Assembly (NCBI RefSeq): GCF_003711515.1 | Contig: NW_021167079.1 | Coordinates: 2,946,868-3,010,867 of the forward strand | Source: Sodiomyces alkalinus F11 | Taxonomy: Eukaryota > Ascomycota > Sordariomycetes > Glomerellales > Plectosphaerellaceae | DNA length: 64,000 bases | Direction of reading: 5' to 3' | Part shown: piece by piece, positions 33,578 to 44,600 of the stretch | Layout: each line of letters opens with the position of its first letter | Numbering within the stretch: position 1 is the first letter of the stretch | Made by a program: the position numbers and the translations under genes | The notes under the pieces: model-generated | The model's database searches: none | The model's input: the letters and a program-made list of their open reading frames with translations, nothing else | What the model was told of the DNA's origin: nothing

Positions 33578-34824
33578 CTAGTTGTATTCATATCGTATGA
33601 CAAAAGAAATTGAGAAGGCCTCGTCAAACCCATGAGCCTCTCCTTTCGCGTCCCGTATGGCGTCCCCTGTCATACATAGTCCCTCGGGGTCGAGAGGATA
33701 CACATTGTACACCCTGTTGTATCTGTCCTGAACACCACATCGGGAGGTCCGCCTCTCATGGCTCCTTGTATCCTCATCATGAGACCGATACCCGTCGTCT
33801 CGACTTACCTCGCAGTCGTTGCTCCGCCGACTGCCCCCTCCCTGCGGTCGAAAGAGCGGTATCTCTCCCTTTCCCACTCCCACTCCCACTCCCACCCTCC
33901 TCGAGGTTCGGGTTCGCGCCCTTCCCCGGCTTCCCGGCGCATATCAGCCTCATCAACACGGATGCTGCCATCGCGGGACTCCCTTCGATAGAACCCCATG
34001 AGACCATAATACGCCCCCCTCTCCCTCTCCCTCTCCCTCTCCCTCTCCCTTTCCCTCTCTCCGCCACGGCCCGCCCTCCGCCGCCACTCCTCCATCCCAC
34101 CGATCCGCCTCTCCCCCTTCCTCTCCAGCGCCCGTGCGTACGTCTTCCACCGCTCCCACAGCGTCTCCAGCTTCTTGACCACCACATCAAGATTCTCAGC
34201 ATGCTCTTCCGCGTTCGCCATCTGCCGGAGCAACGCACAACCACCCCCGCCAAACGCATCGCACGATGTCCCGCGGCCCCCCCAGCCGCACCGCCTGCCA
34301 TGCCGCCGCCTGAGCCTCCGGGATTCGGAATTCGCCCGGTCCCTATCGGCCAGCGTGCGGGCCAGCGCCCGGCCGATGTCGAGGAGCTGGTCCCTCGCGA
34401 GGCGGAAGTCGGCGCTCTCGGCTCTACAGGCGAGCAGCGGCTCTCTCGCGTCCGCGGCGAAAGAGTACGGCATCGAGGAAGAAGACGAGGGGAAGATGGA
34501 GCCGTCGAACACGGGCATGTCGTCGCGCCAGGCAGCCGGGTCCTCGTCTGGGGCGCGGGAGAAATGCACGCCTCGCTTCGGTCTCCGCGGGATGTAGACG
34601 TGGTAGAGCGCCGCGCGCCGGCAGTCGTTGGGGCAGACGTAGGTTTTTGCCGAGACGCGGCAGCAGCCGTGGTGGCGGCAGCGCAGGCGGGAGGAGAGGA
34701 GAGGGTCGGGACGGCATGAGCAGGTCGACGGGGGTGCGTATGGGTCCACGAGGGGGTTGCGGCCGTCTGAGAGGAGGGGACGGACGTCGCATTTGAGGGT
34801 ATGGATGTACACGCGGTAGCACAT
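33578..34824 (-). CDS. Cys-rich N-terminal, Arg/Glu-repeat protein, unknown function
   Basis: Two exons on the minus strand, 34824-33809 and 33722-33578, give 386 residues. The unspliced frame would stop at a TAA that is part of the GTAAGT donor. Splicing to the acceptor GGACAG continues with YNRVYNVYPLDPEGL to the stop at 33578. The N-terminus MCYRVYIHTLKCDVRP is followed by a Cys/His-rich region (STCSCRPDP, CRHHGCCRVSAKTYVCPNDC, residues about 33-70) that could bind zinc. The middle holds a coiled-coil-like helix (AEEHAENLDVVVKKLETLWE). The C-terminal half has (RE)n and (EW)n dipeptide runs coded by hexanucleotide repeats at 34018-34060 and 33863-33895. I recognise the Cys-rich start as a fungal-specific type but know no function. 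Confidence 0.8.
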
Positions 34825-35905
34825 GATGGCTTGTGGCTGTCTGTCTGAGACCTTCTGATGAAAGTAAGTCTTGATCGGGTGAGGGCGAGATAGATGTGAG
34901 CGAGACTGCTGATGGGAGATCTGAGAAAGCAAGTAACTGCGTATGAAGAACTCTGCCTGAACCTGAACTGGAGTTAAAGTAAAGAGAAGAATGCACTGAG
35001 GGATGAGACACAGACAACACTCGATAATTGTTCCGGGTCATCATATATTCATATTAGATTGGAACTGTGTATGGCGTTTGTTCTGGTTTCGAGGTCATCG
35101 AGACCATCTCGCATCTTTGGACATTGACAAAGCAGTTGAGAACAGTGAACAGTGAACAGTGACCAAGACAGAGAAAGAACAGCATCTTTGTAATGGACAA
35201 GTCAAAGAACAAGGCGCTGCTCCTAGTATTGCGACAGAACAATCTTCAGTTCTTCCTTTCATTCCTTTATGTTCGCTTTTGTGCCTTTTGTGCTTTTGTT
35301 TCCTTTGTTGGCGAGGCGGGTGGACACACTTTCTTCAGTAAGCCCGGAACTGCGTCTAGACGGTAAGGAACTCGAACTCGGATTCGACAAAAGACGTTGG
35401 GCGGAGAGAAAGAAGTTGGTCTCTGACAATACCCTTAGAGTGAAAGGCTTGTAGGGCGGCAGTGCTGACATCCGAACAACCAAAGCAGACTCCTTTGGCG
35501 CAACACCGTCGACTTCAGGGTGTGAATGCCGACGTTTTTCTGTAGCCCCACAGACCGACTCGTTAATCAAGAAGTAGGAAGACAGACACAGCATAAGTAA
35601 CATTCGATCGATTCATCGAGCATGGTGAGCTCTTCCTGGCGTCGTATAGATCGGCTGGCTGGCATAAGGCCATCTCGGCCTCATAGTGATACATGATTAG
35701 TATGAAGAACGGGGAAGGAAGAAGAAGAAGAAGAAGAAAAGACACCACAAGAAGAGAAGAGATGTCGTTAATACCGGGGCGGCATTTTCCCGATCCGAGT
35801 TAAACGTCGCCCATACCGTGATCCCATTCACACGCGCAACAATCACCCGGTCAATCATCATACAGCCCGGCTTAGTTGCTCATCCCCAGGAAGAGTTGCG
35901 CCTCG
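34825..35905. other. Intergenic
   Basis: The 5' flank of the gene at 33578 and the 3' flank of the heme lyase gene. A gaacagt repeat lies at 35140-35160 and an aag triplet run at 35718-35740. No supported gene. Confidence 0.5.
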
Positions 35906-37128
35906 TCACTGCGTCTGTTCGTTTCCCAACTTCTCGGCTTCGCGAACCTCAGCGCCGGACGCCCTCCACCAGACGTCCGTCCCCCATCTGATAAATCGTT
36001 CCGCGGCGCCCAGAGGCGTAAAGGCAGGTCGAACATCGAGATAGAACACAGGTTCGCCAGTGGGTTCGGGTTCGCCGGAGTAGTAGTCGATCACGTAGCG
36101 AATTTCCTTGCTCTCGTTGCCGACCTTGCGCGTGACATACCAGTCATGTCGGTCGAATGGCGGCTCCGTTCTGCATTTTTTGTTCCAGTTAGCGGGAATC
36201 AAACTCCAACACGACCCAATTTCGAGTCGACGTGTAGGAATAGGAACAAGAAGGCGGGTGAAGGGGGGGAAACGCACTGGAACTTGGACGGATACATCCA
36301 GCCGAGGACCTGCATCATGGTCGCCTTGGGTGTCATGTCCTTGGGGCGGCCCTGGAAGCGGTTGAGTGTCGGGGGGATCTCCGTGCCGTCCTTCTCCCTG
36401 TAGGCCATCTCGGGAGCGTTCTCCTCGCCGCGACTGCAAATCTTCAAGCCCTTGGCCAGACCCTGAGCGAAGCGGTCCTCCCAGGCCACTATCTCAGCCC
36501 AGGCTCCCTCGTTTAGGAAATTGTGGCAGGCCACCATGGACTCGACTGCCGTGATGTCGGTATCCGTGTGGCCTTTGCGCAGGAGGGCGTTGTACATCTG
36601 CTGTGGCGAAGGATACTCCCAGTTGCCGTCACCCGAGCCCCTGGGGATCGTGGAAGGTTCCCGCGAGGTGGGCAGGGCAATGGTCTGGTTCGGCGCCGGC
36701 GCTTGGGAAATTTCCCGGAACATGTAGTTGAGAGGGTTCAGCTGTGACAGGAACGACTTTGATTGGGGACCCTGGGAGATTGAGGCTGATGTTGCTTGTC
36801 CGTGATCTACAGGGCATGATGAAGGAGGGCCCCGGTCATGTTTGACAGGGCAAGATGCGGGCGGGGATGTTGAGGTATCGACCGGTTCGGCGGGTTTAGG
36901 CGTAGGGTTTAGCGCATCGACGGTCTTTTGGTGCATGGGGCATCCTGGCTACACTTTTCTGTCAGTCGACCATCTCATGCAGATACCTCATGAGAAATGT
37001 CCAGCATGCATTCGGCTGTGGGCGCATACCGGAGGTGTCCTCCCATCAAAGCCCCCTGTTGCCGGGTGTCCAACGGGCGGATTCCTCGGTGTCGTGGCGA
37101 CCGGCGCATCTGCCCAAAACCAGCCCAT
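35906..37128 (-). CDS. Holocytochrome c synthase (cytochrome c heme lyase)
   Basis: Three exons on the minus strand, 37128-37030, 36948-36278, 36170-35906, give 344 residues. The enzyme attaches heme to the CXXCH motif of cytochrome c (or c1) in the mitochondrial intermembrane space. The start MGWFWADAP is typical of fungal members. Three Cys-Pro heme-binding motifs lie at residues 36 (GCPMHQ), 66 (SCPVKH) and 78 (SCPVDH). The catalytic region shows [20 protein letters not shown] (His near 175 is the likely heme ligand by analogy with human HCCS), [39 protein letters not shown] and a terminal WWR. The Arg/Thr at the second junction fits ([14 protein letters not shown]). Length is normal for fungi. 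Whether it is the cytochrome c (Cyc3) or c1 (Cyt2) form cannot be settled from motifs alone. Confidence 0.95.
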
Positions 37129-37606
37129 GTTATCTCAAAGAGGATGCCGTGTGTTGTTGACGATTTGTGGAATAGAAATGGTGCGATAGTATTGGCTGTG
37201 TGTCAAGGTCGGGCGCGAGAAAATTAGCAGAAAGAAGGTTGTATATGGAAAGAAAGTTGGCCCTGGTTGATATCTTTGATATCATCACTTATTACCTAAT
37301 AAGTCAAGAAATGACGCCGAAAACTTCCGGACATTTTTCTTTGACTTTTTCGGCTTTTATCGATAACGATATGTAGTCACGTGAATTGGCGTCAGGCTAA
37401 ATACAGTCAAGTTGGTCCACTTCACGTTCGAGGAGGTCCTGTCTGTCCAATAGCAATAGCATGATGGCCTTCGCCGCCATAATTAGTAATCATCCAACTT
37501 AAAAAGATCGACTCAGCGCATGGGTTGATATAGGAAGTCAACACGCCAACCAGAGACAAGAAATCAGTGTCTTATACCACCGAACCTCGCCGTTGCGCTA
37601 CAATTA
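37129..37606. other. Intergenic
   Basis: Holds the promoter of the heme lyase gene and the 3' flank of the thioesterase-like gene. A perfect-looking gatatctttgatatc inverted repeat is at 37269-37283. No gene seen. Confidence 0.5.
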
Positions 37607-38684
37607 CTACAACTTGTTGCCTATCGTCTTTCGTTTCTGCAGATTCCGCGACGCTGGCACGACCAAATTAACGTGATGTGCCAGAGCGACCAACTCGCCA
37701 TGCTGATCCAAAATGATCGACTGCAAGTCTAACCTCCCATTCTTGATCGACCTTGTAAAACATCGCATGAAAAGCCACTCGCTTCCTTCCCCCGGCAGCG
37801 CCTTCTTGACATCAAGGGAGAAAGACAAGGTAGGATACCACCACATCTCCGCCGTCCTGAACGGCGTCTGCTTCTCGTCCTCGTGCGGCCGCCACGCCTC
37901 GATGATGTACGGCAGCGCATCGGCGACGAGGGGGATGGCCGTGTCCGTAAAGTTCTCGCCCGACGCGAAGCGCAGCCAGACGTCTTCCTCCCCGCGGCGA
38001 CCGGGTTCGGACGGGAAGTAGTACTGGAACTGCAGGCTGGCTCGGGAAAAGTCCCGCATCGCGCCCGACGAACTTCCCGTGGCGAGCCGCGACCGCTGCG
38101 TCCAGCGCGGGTCTTTCCCGGCTCTGAGCTTGTCAAAGTCCACGGGGGCCGCCGGTGGCTGCATCTCCCAGCCCGTGGACAGCGAGAGGCCCTGCTCGAG
38201 CCGGATGGCCATGTTGGTGACGTACGCCAGGACGGGCTTCCGGGAGCTCGAGGCGAAGAATGGTGCTTCGGGTGACAAGCTGCCCTGGTACAGCGTCACA
38301 TGGACCACTGAAATGGACCGGCCGCTCTTGATGTCGGTGACCTCGATAATGACGGGCCCTACATCTGTGCGGTCGATGAACTCGAAGTGGGCCGCTACCG
38401 TGTCCGGGTGTCCCCTCGGGCCTAGATAGTCCGAGACGGCTCTTACGATGGTGGACGCGACATAACCGCCGTTGGGGACTGGAGGGGTGTCATTGTCAAC
38501 ACAGGACGTTCTCTGAGGGGCATATCTCACAGGTGAGTGTAAGCTGAGAATGCATATGAGAAATTGAGAACTGACCTGCCCCGACACAATATGTCGGCTC
38601 CAGGAAGGCCCTGTATACGTTGCGACCGACTGGTGTGACCTGCGACGCCGTGGAAAACGGGACGGTTTCTGGGGTTCGAGCCAT
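37607..38684 (-). CDS. Hot-dog thioesterase-like protein (TesB/4HBT_3 type)
   Basis: Two exons on the minus strand, 38684-38576 and 38478-37607, give 326 residues. The intron has a GTCAGT donor and CTCCAG acceptor, and joins YCVGA to VPNGGYVAS. The N-terminal hot-dog domain shows VPNGGYVASTIVRAV and then HPDTVAAHFEFIDRTDVGP, followed by GRSISVVHVTLYQG. The second hot-dog carries WMWYPTLSFSLDVK-like residues (AEMWWYPTLSFSLD) and RSIKNGRLDLQSIILDQHGE. This double hot-dog layout fits the fungal thioesterase-like superfamily, which hydrolyses or binds acyl-CoA thioesters. The substrate is unknown. It lies between the heme lyase and a THEM6-like gene, all in the same direction but each with its own promoter-size spacer. 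Confidence 0.85.
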
Positions 38685-39136
38685 TATTTTGTTGGGTGCT
38701 TCAACTCGTGATGCTTTGACGTGGGACTGCGAGTGATCAAGAGCCCAGCGCGTCGGCCGATTGTCCTGTGGGTACGAAAGATACAGCCAGATACCCCTTT
38801 AAGCCGAGGAACGCATGGGCCACGCCGTTTCAGCTTGTGATTACTCATCCTCGTTCATTTTCCATGCTCAATATTCGTACCTATCTTAAAAAGCGTTGAT
38901 TTCCCTACAAAGTTTGACCTCAGTGACCCATTAATAGCCCCGACATCACTACCTTATGGGAGTACTCCGACACTAAGGTACCACGCCAGGAACGAGAGGG
39001 CCGGAGCGTCGGCCGAACACCACTTCCATGCATTTAGACGGCCTAAGACATCTAGGTTACTAGGTACATCTATTCTATGATAAACGGTTTAATTACAGGT
39101 GATTGAGACGCGAAAAGAAAAAAAATCCGTGGTCGC
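38685..39136. other. Intergenic
   Basis: The 452 bp between two same-strand genes hold no gene or repeat that I can support. Confidence 0.5.
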
Positions 39137-40180
39137 TCAATATGCACTATTGTACCACCCCACGGCAGTCTTCCCTGGTTCAAAAGCTGAATGAACCGAA
39201 TCCCACCCAGTCTCGAGGCGTCCGATAGGCAGTGCTTCGAGTCGTATTTTTTCGACGGCCGCCAGCTCGGTCTCATCCTGCGGCAGCAAACCGACGCGGC
39301 GCAAGACCTCCTCAGGCGGAAGTGTCCGTCTGTTGTTCTTGAACACGTACCGTGAAACACACGACGCGTACACCGTCTTCAGCTTGTCCACGTCCTCCTT
39401 CTGTCCATCCTTCTTCGCGCTTCTCCTCCTAGTCCTTCCCGGCTGCATGACGTACTCCTCCGGCACGAACACGCCGGACTCGACGAAATGCGTCACGACA
39501 TAGAGCCACTTCTCATCCCAGGAGATGATCCGCGTCCACAGCTCGTACGCCTGGTACGGCTTGATCTCCTTGCGCCAGGTGCACGCCGAACCGCCCAGGG
39601 CAATGTTGAAATTCGTCGGGCCGGGGAACGGGTTGAAGGGCTTGCCGAAGAAGAGGGTACCAAAGTTGATTCGGCTCATGTCCATGTCGGTGAAGTAGGT
39701 CGAGTTGGACTTGTGCATGTTGTGGTCGCATTCCAAGGCGGGGGAACGCGTGGCGTTGATGGCGGGGAGGAAGAGACACCGCGGGGAGAGGTGCTTGCTC
39801 GTGGCCGGGTCGGTCATGCGGCGGACAAAGGCGCGGAAGAAACGGATCTACAGTCGGGATTGCGATTTCGCGCATTATGTTAGTCATGGGGTGAAATGAA
39901 CGAAAGACGAAAGAGAACCAAAGACGTGAGCAGCAAAGGGGGCGTCTGTCGGACTGAACAATTGGAGAAAACATACAATCCACATGAAATGTAGGCTCTT
40001 CAGGTTGAGTAGCGCGAATGCCAATGCTAGTGTCCTGAGGTTCAGGATGAGGGGCACGACTGCGCCGTACCGCGCCAGACTCTTCCAAACGGCGCGCATC
40101 ATGAACGACCTTGTCGTTGAAAGGCGCGATAAGGGCACGAGAGCAACTGCGTTGCTACCAGCCATTGTTGTTCGACCCAT
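39137..40180 (-). CDS. THEM6-like hot-dog protein, membrane anchored
   Basis: Two exons on the minus strand, 40180-39977 and 39847-39137, give 304 residues. The GTATGT donor and TGTAG acceptor join FMWI to IRFFRAFVRRMTDP. The start is uncertain: the frame stays open upstream, and I chose the ATG of MGRTTMAGSN, with other Met codons at residues 6, 27 and 28. A hydrophobic helix (about 39-60, VVPLILNLRTLALAFALLNL) precedes the hot-dog domain: LECDHNMHKSNSTYFTDMDM (a D-H-N-x-H-x-N-S-T-Y-F-x-D-x-D pattern), then TNFNIALGGSACTWRKEIKP, YQAYELWTRIISWDEKWLYV and THFVESG. This matches the THEM6/DSCD75 branch of the thioesterase superfamily. The C-terminus has a basic low-complexity insert (RTRRRSAKKDGQKED). 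The substrate is unknown. Confidence 0.87.
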
Positions 40181-40930
40181 GATCACTGAAATAGCATCAA
40201 GTTCTTGAAGCCTCAGCAAGCAAATCGATTTGAGGTCATTTGACGGTTTATAGACCATGAAGAACGTCACGAAAGGACACTGATCGAATACGGACCCAGC
40301 ATTGACCAAAACGTTGAGCTGGTTCAGCCACGTAGGTGACGATTGTTGAGGATGTCAAGCCTCGGTACTTGGCGAAGATGATCCTTTCAGATCAGGAAGC
40401 TGGCTTGTGATGGTCCCACTACGGCAGACTGAGCAGGGGTCGTTGAATTCTTTGAAGTACGGAGATGATTACAAACCTCTTCCCCGAGATCTACGGAGTA
40501 ACATGATGGTAATTACCTTCTCTTTATAAGGACGACCGCGAGGGCATGAAAGGAAAGGCATGCGAAGCTATGCAGGCGTCCAGCCAACGCGTAGAAATGG
40601 CGCCTGTTGTTGCATTGGACAATGGGCACATCGAGACCAAGAACGATGGGACAAAGATTCTCGATTCGATGACGAACTTGCCCCACGTTCTTCTGCTTTC
40701 ACATGTGGCCTGCGCACTTGTATGAAAAGAGGGTCTATCACATGTGGGAGATGGTTTGCGTATTTTTTTTTTCCGGATTTCGGACCCGGACAGTGCCGAT
40801 CACACGACAGAGCCCGGCCGACGCGTGATTCGCACCGTATCAACGAATATGTCTCCGGAGAAATTGGAGAATCCTGTTATATTGAATAAGGCACGTGACT
40901 CAATCGTCTTATACCGAATTTCGTTTCATC
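40181..40930. other. Intergenic flank of the retrotransposon insertion
   Basis: The 5' flank of the THEM6-like gene and the left flank of the insertion site. Frames here are motif-free. The region is not RIP-like, which places the edge of decay at the LTR. Confidence 0.5.
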
Positions 40931-40935
40931 GCGGA

Positions 40936-41128
40936 TATCAGCACACAAATAAGGTACGCAAAAGATATATGTATACATTAAAAAAGAGTAAAAGATACTC
41001 TACGGAAATATCTAACTATAAAGGAAAAGGAGGGGAAATTAATATGGATACATCGGTCGAAAGTACCCCATCCGTCTACAGAAATAGCGCAAGTCACGCC
41101 CCGATAAGGTGGCTATAGGCATCTAACA
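40936..41128 (-). repeat. 3' LTR (left copy)
   Basis: 193 bp, from tatcagcaca to atctaaca on the plus strand. It carries mostly G-to-A changes on the plus strand relative to the other LTR. A purine-rich stretch on the minus strand next to it (GGAGAGG, 41132-41138) is the candidate polypurine tract. Confidence 0.93.
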
Positions 41129-41655
41129 CACCTCTCCAGAACTACAGGATTAATCCTGACTGTTCTACTCAATTAAAGCCGTAAATCTAGGGTAAAATAG
41201 AGGCCTAGATATCAATCCAACGATTAAAGAACGGCTTATTAAAAAGCGTGCTCTTTTTATGCCCAAAAACGTCAAAAACGTGTAAAAACAGATGCCCAAA
41301 TAACAATCTAAAGGGCACCAAAAACGGTCAATCTAGGCTACAGATTTTAAACTCAGCACCGCGCCTCTTATAAATTACCTCAAGCCCCCTAGCTTAGGAC
41401 CTCTATCCCCAACAGATATATAAACGCCTTATGTTTCTGCGGGGGAAGTACTTTAGTCAGCCCATCGCTGACTATCTCTTAGGTTAAGATCCAGGCGATT
41501 AGGACCTTCTTCTATTACACGACCTATCGGATCCAAAGGGCGTGGATATCTAGATACTTCAATCTAGAGGTGACCTAAGGGCGTAGTGCCTCTAGCAAAA
41601 TCCTCGTTTAATCGTTATCGTAGTATATCGTTAAAGGCTCGTTTTTAAAGGTTAA

Positions 41656-44600
41656 GGTCAGGTCCTTAATTAAACGCCTAATCGCGATATACTGCCTAGT
41701 AGTAGCAGAAAGTACTATAAGCTCGGCTTTAGTACTAGAGGTCACGACGCTCGTTTACTTATTTGCCTTCTAGTCCACAGGACCCCCGAATAACAGTATA
41801 GTATAGCCCTAGGAGCTATACCGCGTCTCACGGTCATCTCTAAACGCCGCGTCTAAAGTATAATAAAGTGCGTGCTATAGGTGGTTATCGCGTAGTCTAA
41901 AGTAAAGGCATAGGGACTTAGTTAAGGCGAGGTACTTTAAACACCTGTCTACGGCATCGTGATACTGTTTTAACGGGTTAGTGTTGAATTCGGCAAGCCT
42001 CGAAGCAGCTTTAGATACGTCAGGCCGGGTCTAACAGGCCGCGTAATTAATAGAACCGACCTTCCGCAGATATAGATGGATTAACTCTGCAGAGGCTTAT
42101 TAGTCGGCAGCAGATAGTTCCAAAACGTTAGGAAAAGGAAGAGGGCTTTTAACCCTACGCCCACCACGATCCACCTATAACGCCTTAATCTTTTTGGTGA
42201 TATAGTTCTCGAGGGAAAGCCACAGCCGACGTTATTAGCGGTCGCGAACCACTCTAATCCCCAGGAACCACTTAAGTGGGCCAAGATCCCTCACTTAAAA
42301 GTGCTGCTGCATCCATTATATAAGAGAATTAGCAGCAGATTAATATTCCTAAAACGGAAGAGAGCTATTCATACCACAGCTTAGGGGAGCGACGTAGGCC
42401 ATATAACGTCCTACGTGGGCATTGTGTGCCGCGCGAGGGTGGCCGCGATAGCTTCAAAATAGCCTCGAGGTCCTCGTCGCTCTTCGTGCCTATTACTGCT
42501 TAAAGCAGCGGCCAGCCGGGCGGATCCTTAACGTAAATCTCTTCGTCAAGGGTAGCGTTAGTGAACGCATTAACGGCATTAAGCTAACGTGTTTCCAGGT
42601 CAAAATAGGCAGTAATAGCCATTAACGACCTAAAGGTCCTTCCTACGAGGGTAGAGACGTAGGCGTTAAGGTGGTTTTTAGGCTATTAATCTCCTCGCAC
42701 GCATAATCTCGCCTTAAACTTACTAACGTACCCCGACGGGTTAACCTTATACTTAAAGATCTATTTAAGGTCTAAGGTACGTTGCCCACGCTAAGGCAGC
42801 TTTACTGCTTCAAAGGTGCCCATTAACCTAAGTATATCCACCTCTTATACGGCTGCCCTAAGCCATTACAGCTTATATAGGCTCTTCAGCATCTAAGACC
42901 AATTCAACGGTTCCTTAGGCATCTCGCGGTATAATAGCGGCTTTTTCGGCTTCTCGAAGGTGTTATTATAGTAGGAGACGTAATCGTCGTACCTAGAGGA
43001 AAGTCGGCGATTACGAGCAGGCCTCCCTACGGGGGCAGCCGTTGAAGCTAAAGCAGGCAAACAAGAGGTCAGTTATTAGGCCGTAACAGTAGCAGTAATA
43101 GTGGGATTAGACTCAGCTACTAAAGATAGGGTTACTGCTTATAGATTAGTTATTTAAGGAGCAGCGGCAGTAGCAGTGGCAGTAGCCTCTTTAAGAACGG
43201 ATTAGTCAGGCGACAATAATCCTATTCCGACGGTATCGTCGGTGGCCTCTCCTATAGCCTCTTCTAAGGTAGAGGAAAATCCGCTAGTATCGTCAGATTC
43301 CTCTTAATCGCTACGTTCAATTACAGGATCGTTAGAAGGTAGCGAAAAGGGTATATAAACAGGTCTTAAAAAAGAGGTTATTAAAGAGGGCAAAATTAGT
43401 GCTATTCTTAAAAAGGGTGGTAAAACAGCAGTTAAAGAGGAAGAACCAACGGCAGGAATAACGGCAGGCACAATAGTAGGAACCGTGCCTACCGCAGCCA
43501 TAGCAGCCGTTCCACGTAATACCTCTTAGTCAGTAACCTATTAGTTTTCAGAGGCGTTTTCGGTGGTTTTTACCTTAGTAGTGGTTTTTAATCCTTTACC
43601 ACCACCGCCGGCCACCCCCCTAGATCTTAACGATTAAGGCTATTATTAACGCCTCCTTCCCTCTTACAAAGCCTCTATTGTGGAGTTCTACTACGTTACC
43701 ACAGGCATACCGAAATCGACGATATCTATTACAACGCCAAAAGGGTCTTAAATGCCCTAGTCCAACGGCAGATTAAGGTCATCGAAAAGCTGCACAGACA
43801 CAGGCACGTTAGGCTCTTTCCCCCTATTTTTATAAAGGACTAACTCATTAAAGATAACGTCCCTCGTGCGCAGGATCCTATCCTCTAATTGAGGAACCAA
43901 AATCCGAAAAATATTAGTACCTTCGTAACCGATTAAATAACCGATATATACCCTCGGCGCGAGCTTTTCGTTTCTATACCTTCCTCGCAGGTAGTCAGCA
44001 GTTAACGCGTATGCCTTATAACTATACCTCTTTAAGTGCGTAATTAAGGGATTAGTAGTTATAAAGCTAACGATACCCTCCTTTTATAGCCATGCGTTTA
44101 ACGCTCCCTCTGGGGTTTACTAGCCTAGATCCCTGCGTAGAATCCTGTTATACAGATAAGTAGCTACTATAACAATCTCTGGCCACAGATCCTATTAGAA
44201 GCCTAAGGCATCTACTAATACCCTCGCGATAGCGAAGATAATACCCCTATACTATTCGGCGTTAGCGTTCTATACGGCTATATAAGGAGCCGATCTTTCT
44301 AGCAGAATACCACGATCTAAAGACTAGTTATCCAGCTTCTTTTATAGCGCCCTCTCTCCGTCGAGTCTAATCACACTAATAAGCAGCCTATACTGTCTCT
44401 ATAAGAAGAGTTCGACGTTAGCTATCGAGGATAGTATATATTTATACTCTGGCACCGTTCTAGTCACGTTTTTATATATACAGGGATCATAGAACAGGGT
44501 AATAGTATCGGCGCCGTTAGCAACAGGATCTATTAAAAACAGATCCATGTTAATCCTCTAAAAAGGCCTTATTAGCCTATAGGCAGGTGGACGTCGCGAT

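Noticed and set aside
34018..34060. Possible CRISPR-like or regulatory repeat
   Set aside because: It is a hexanucleotide array coding Arg-Glu in a eukaryotic gene; there are no spacers.
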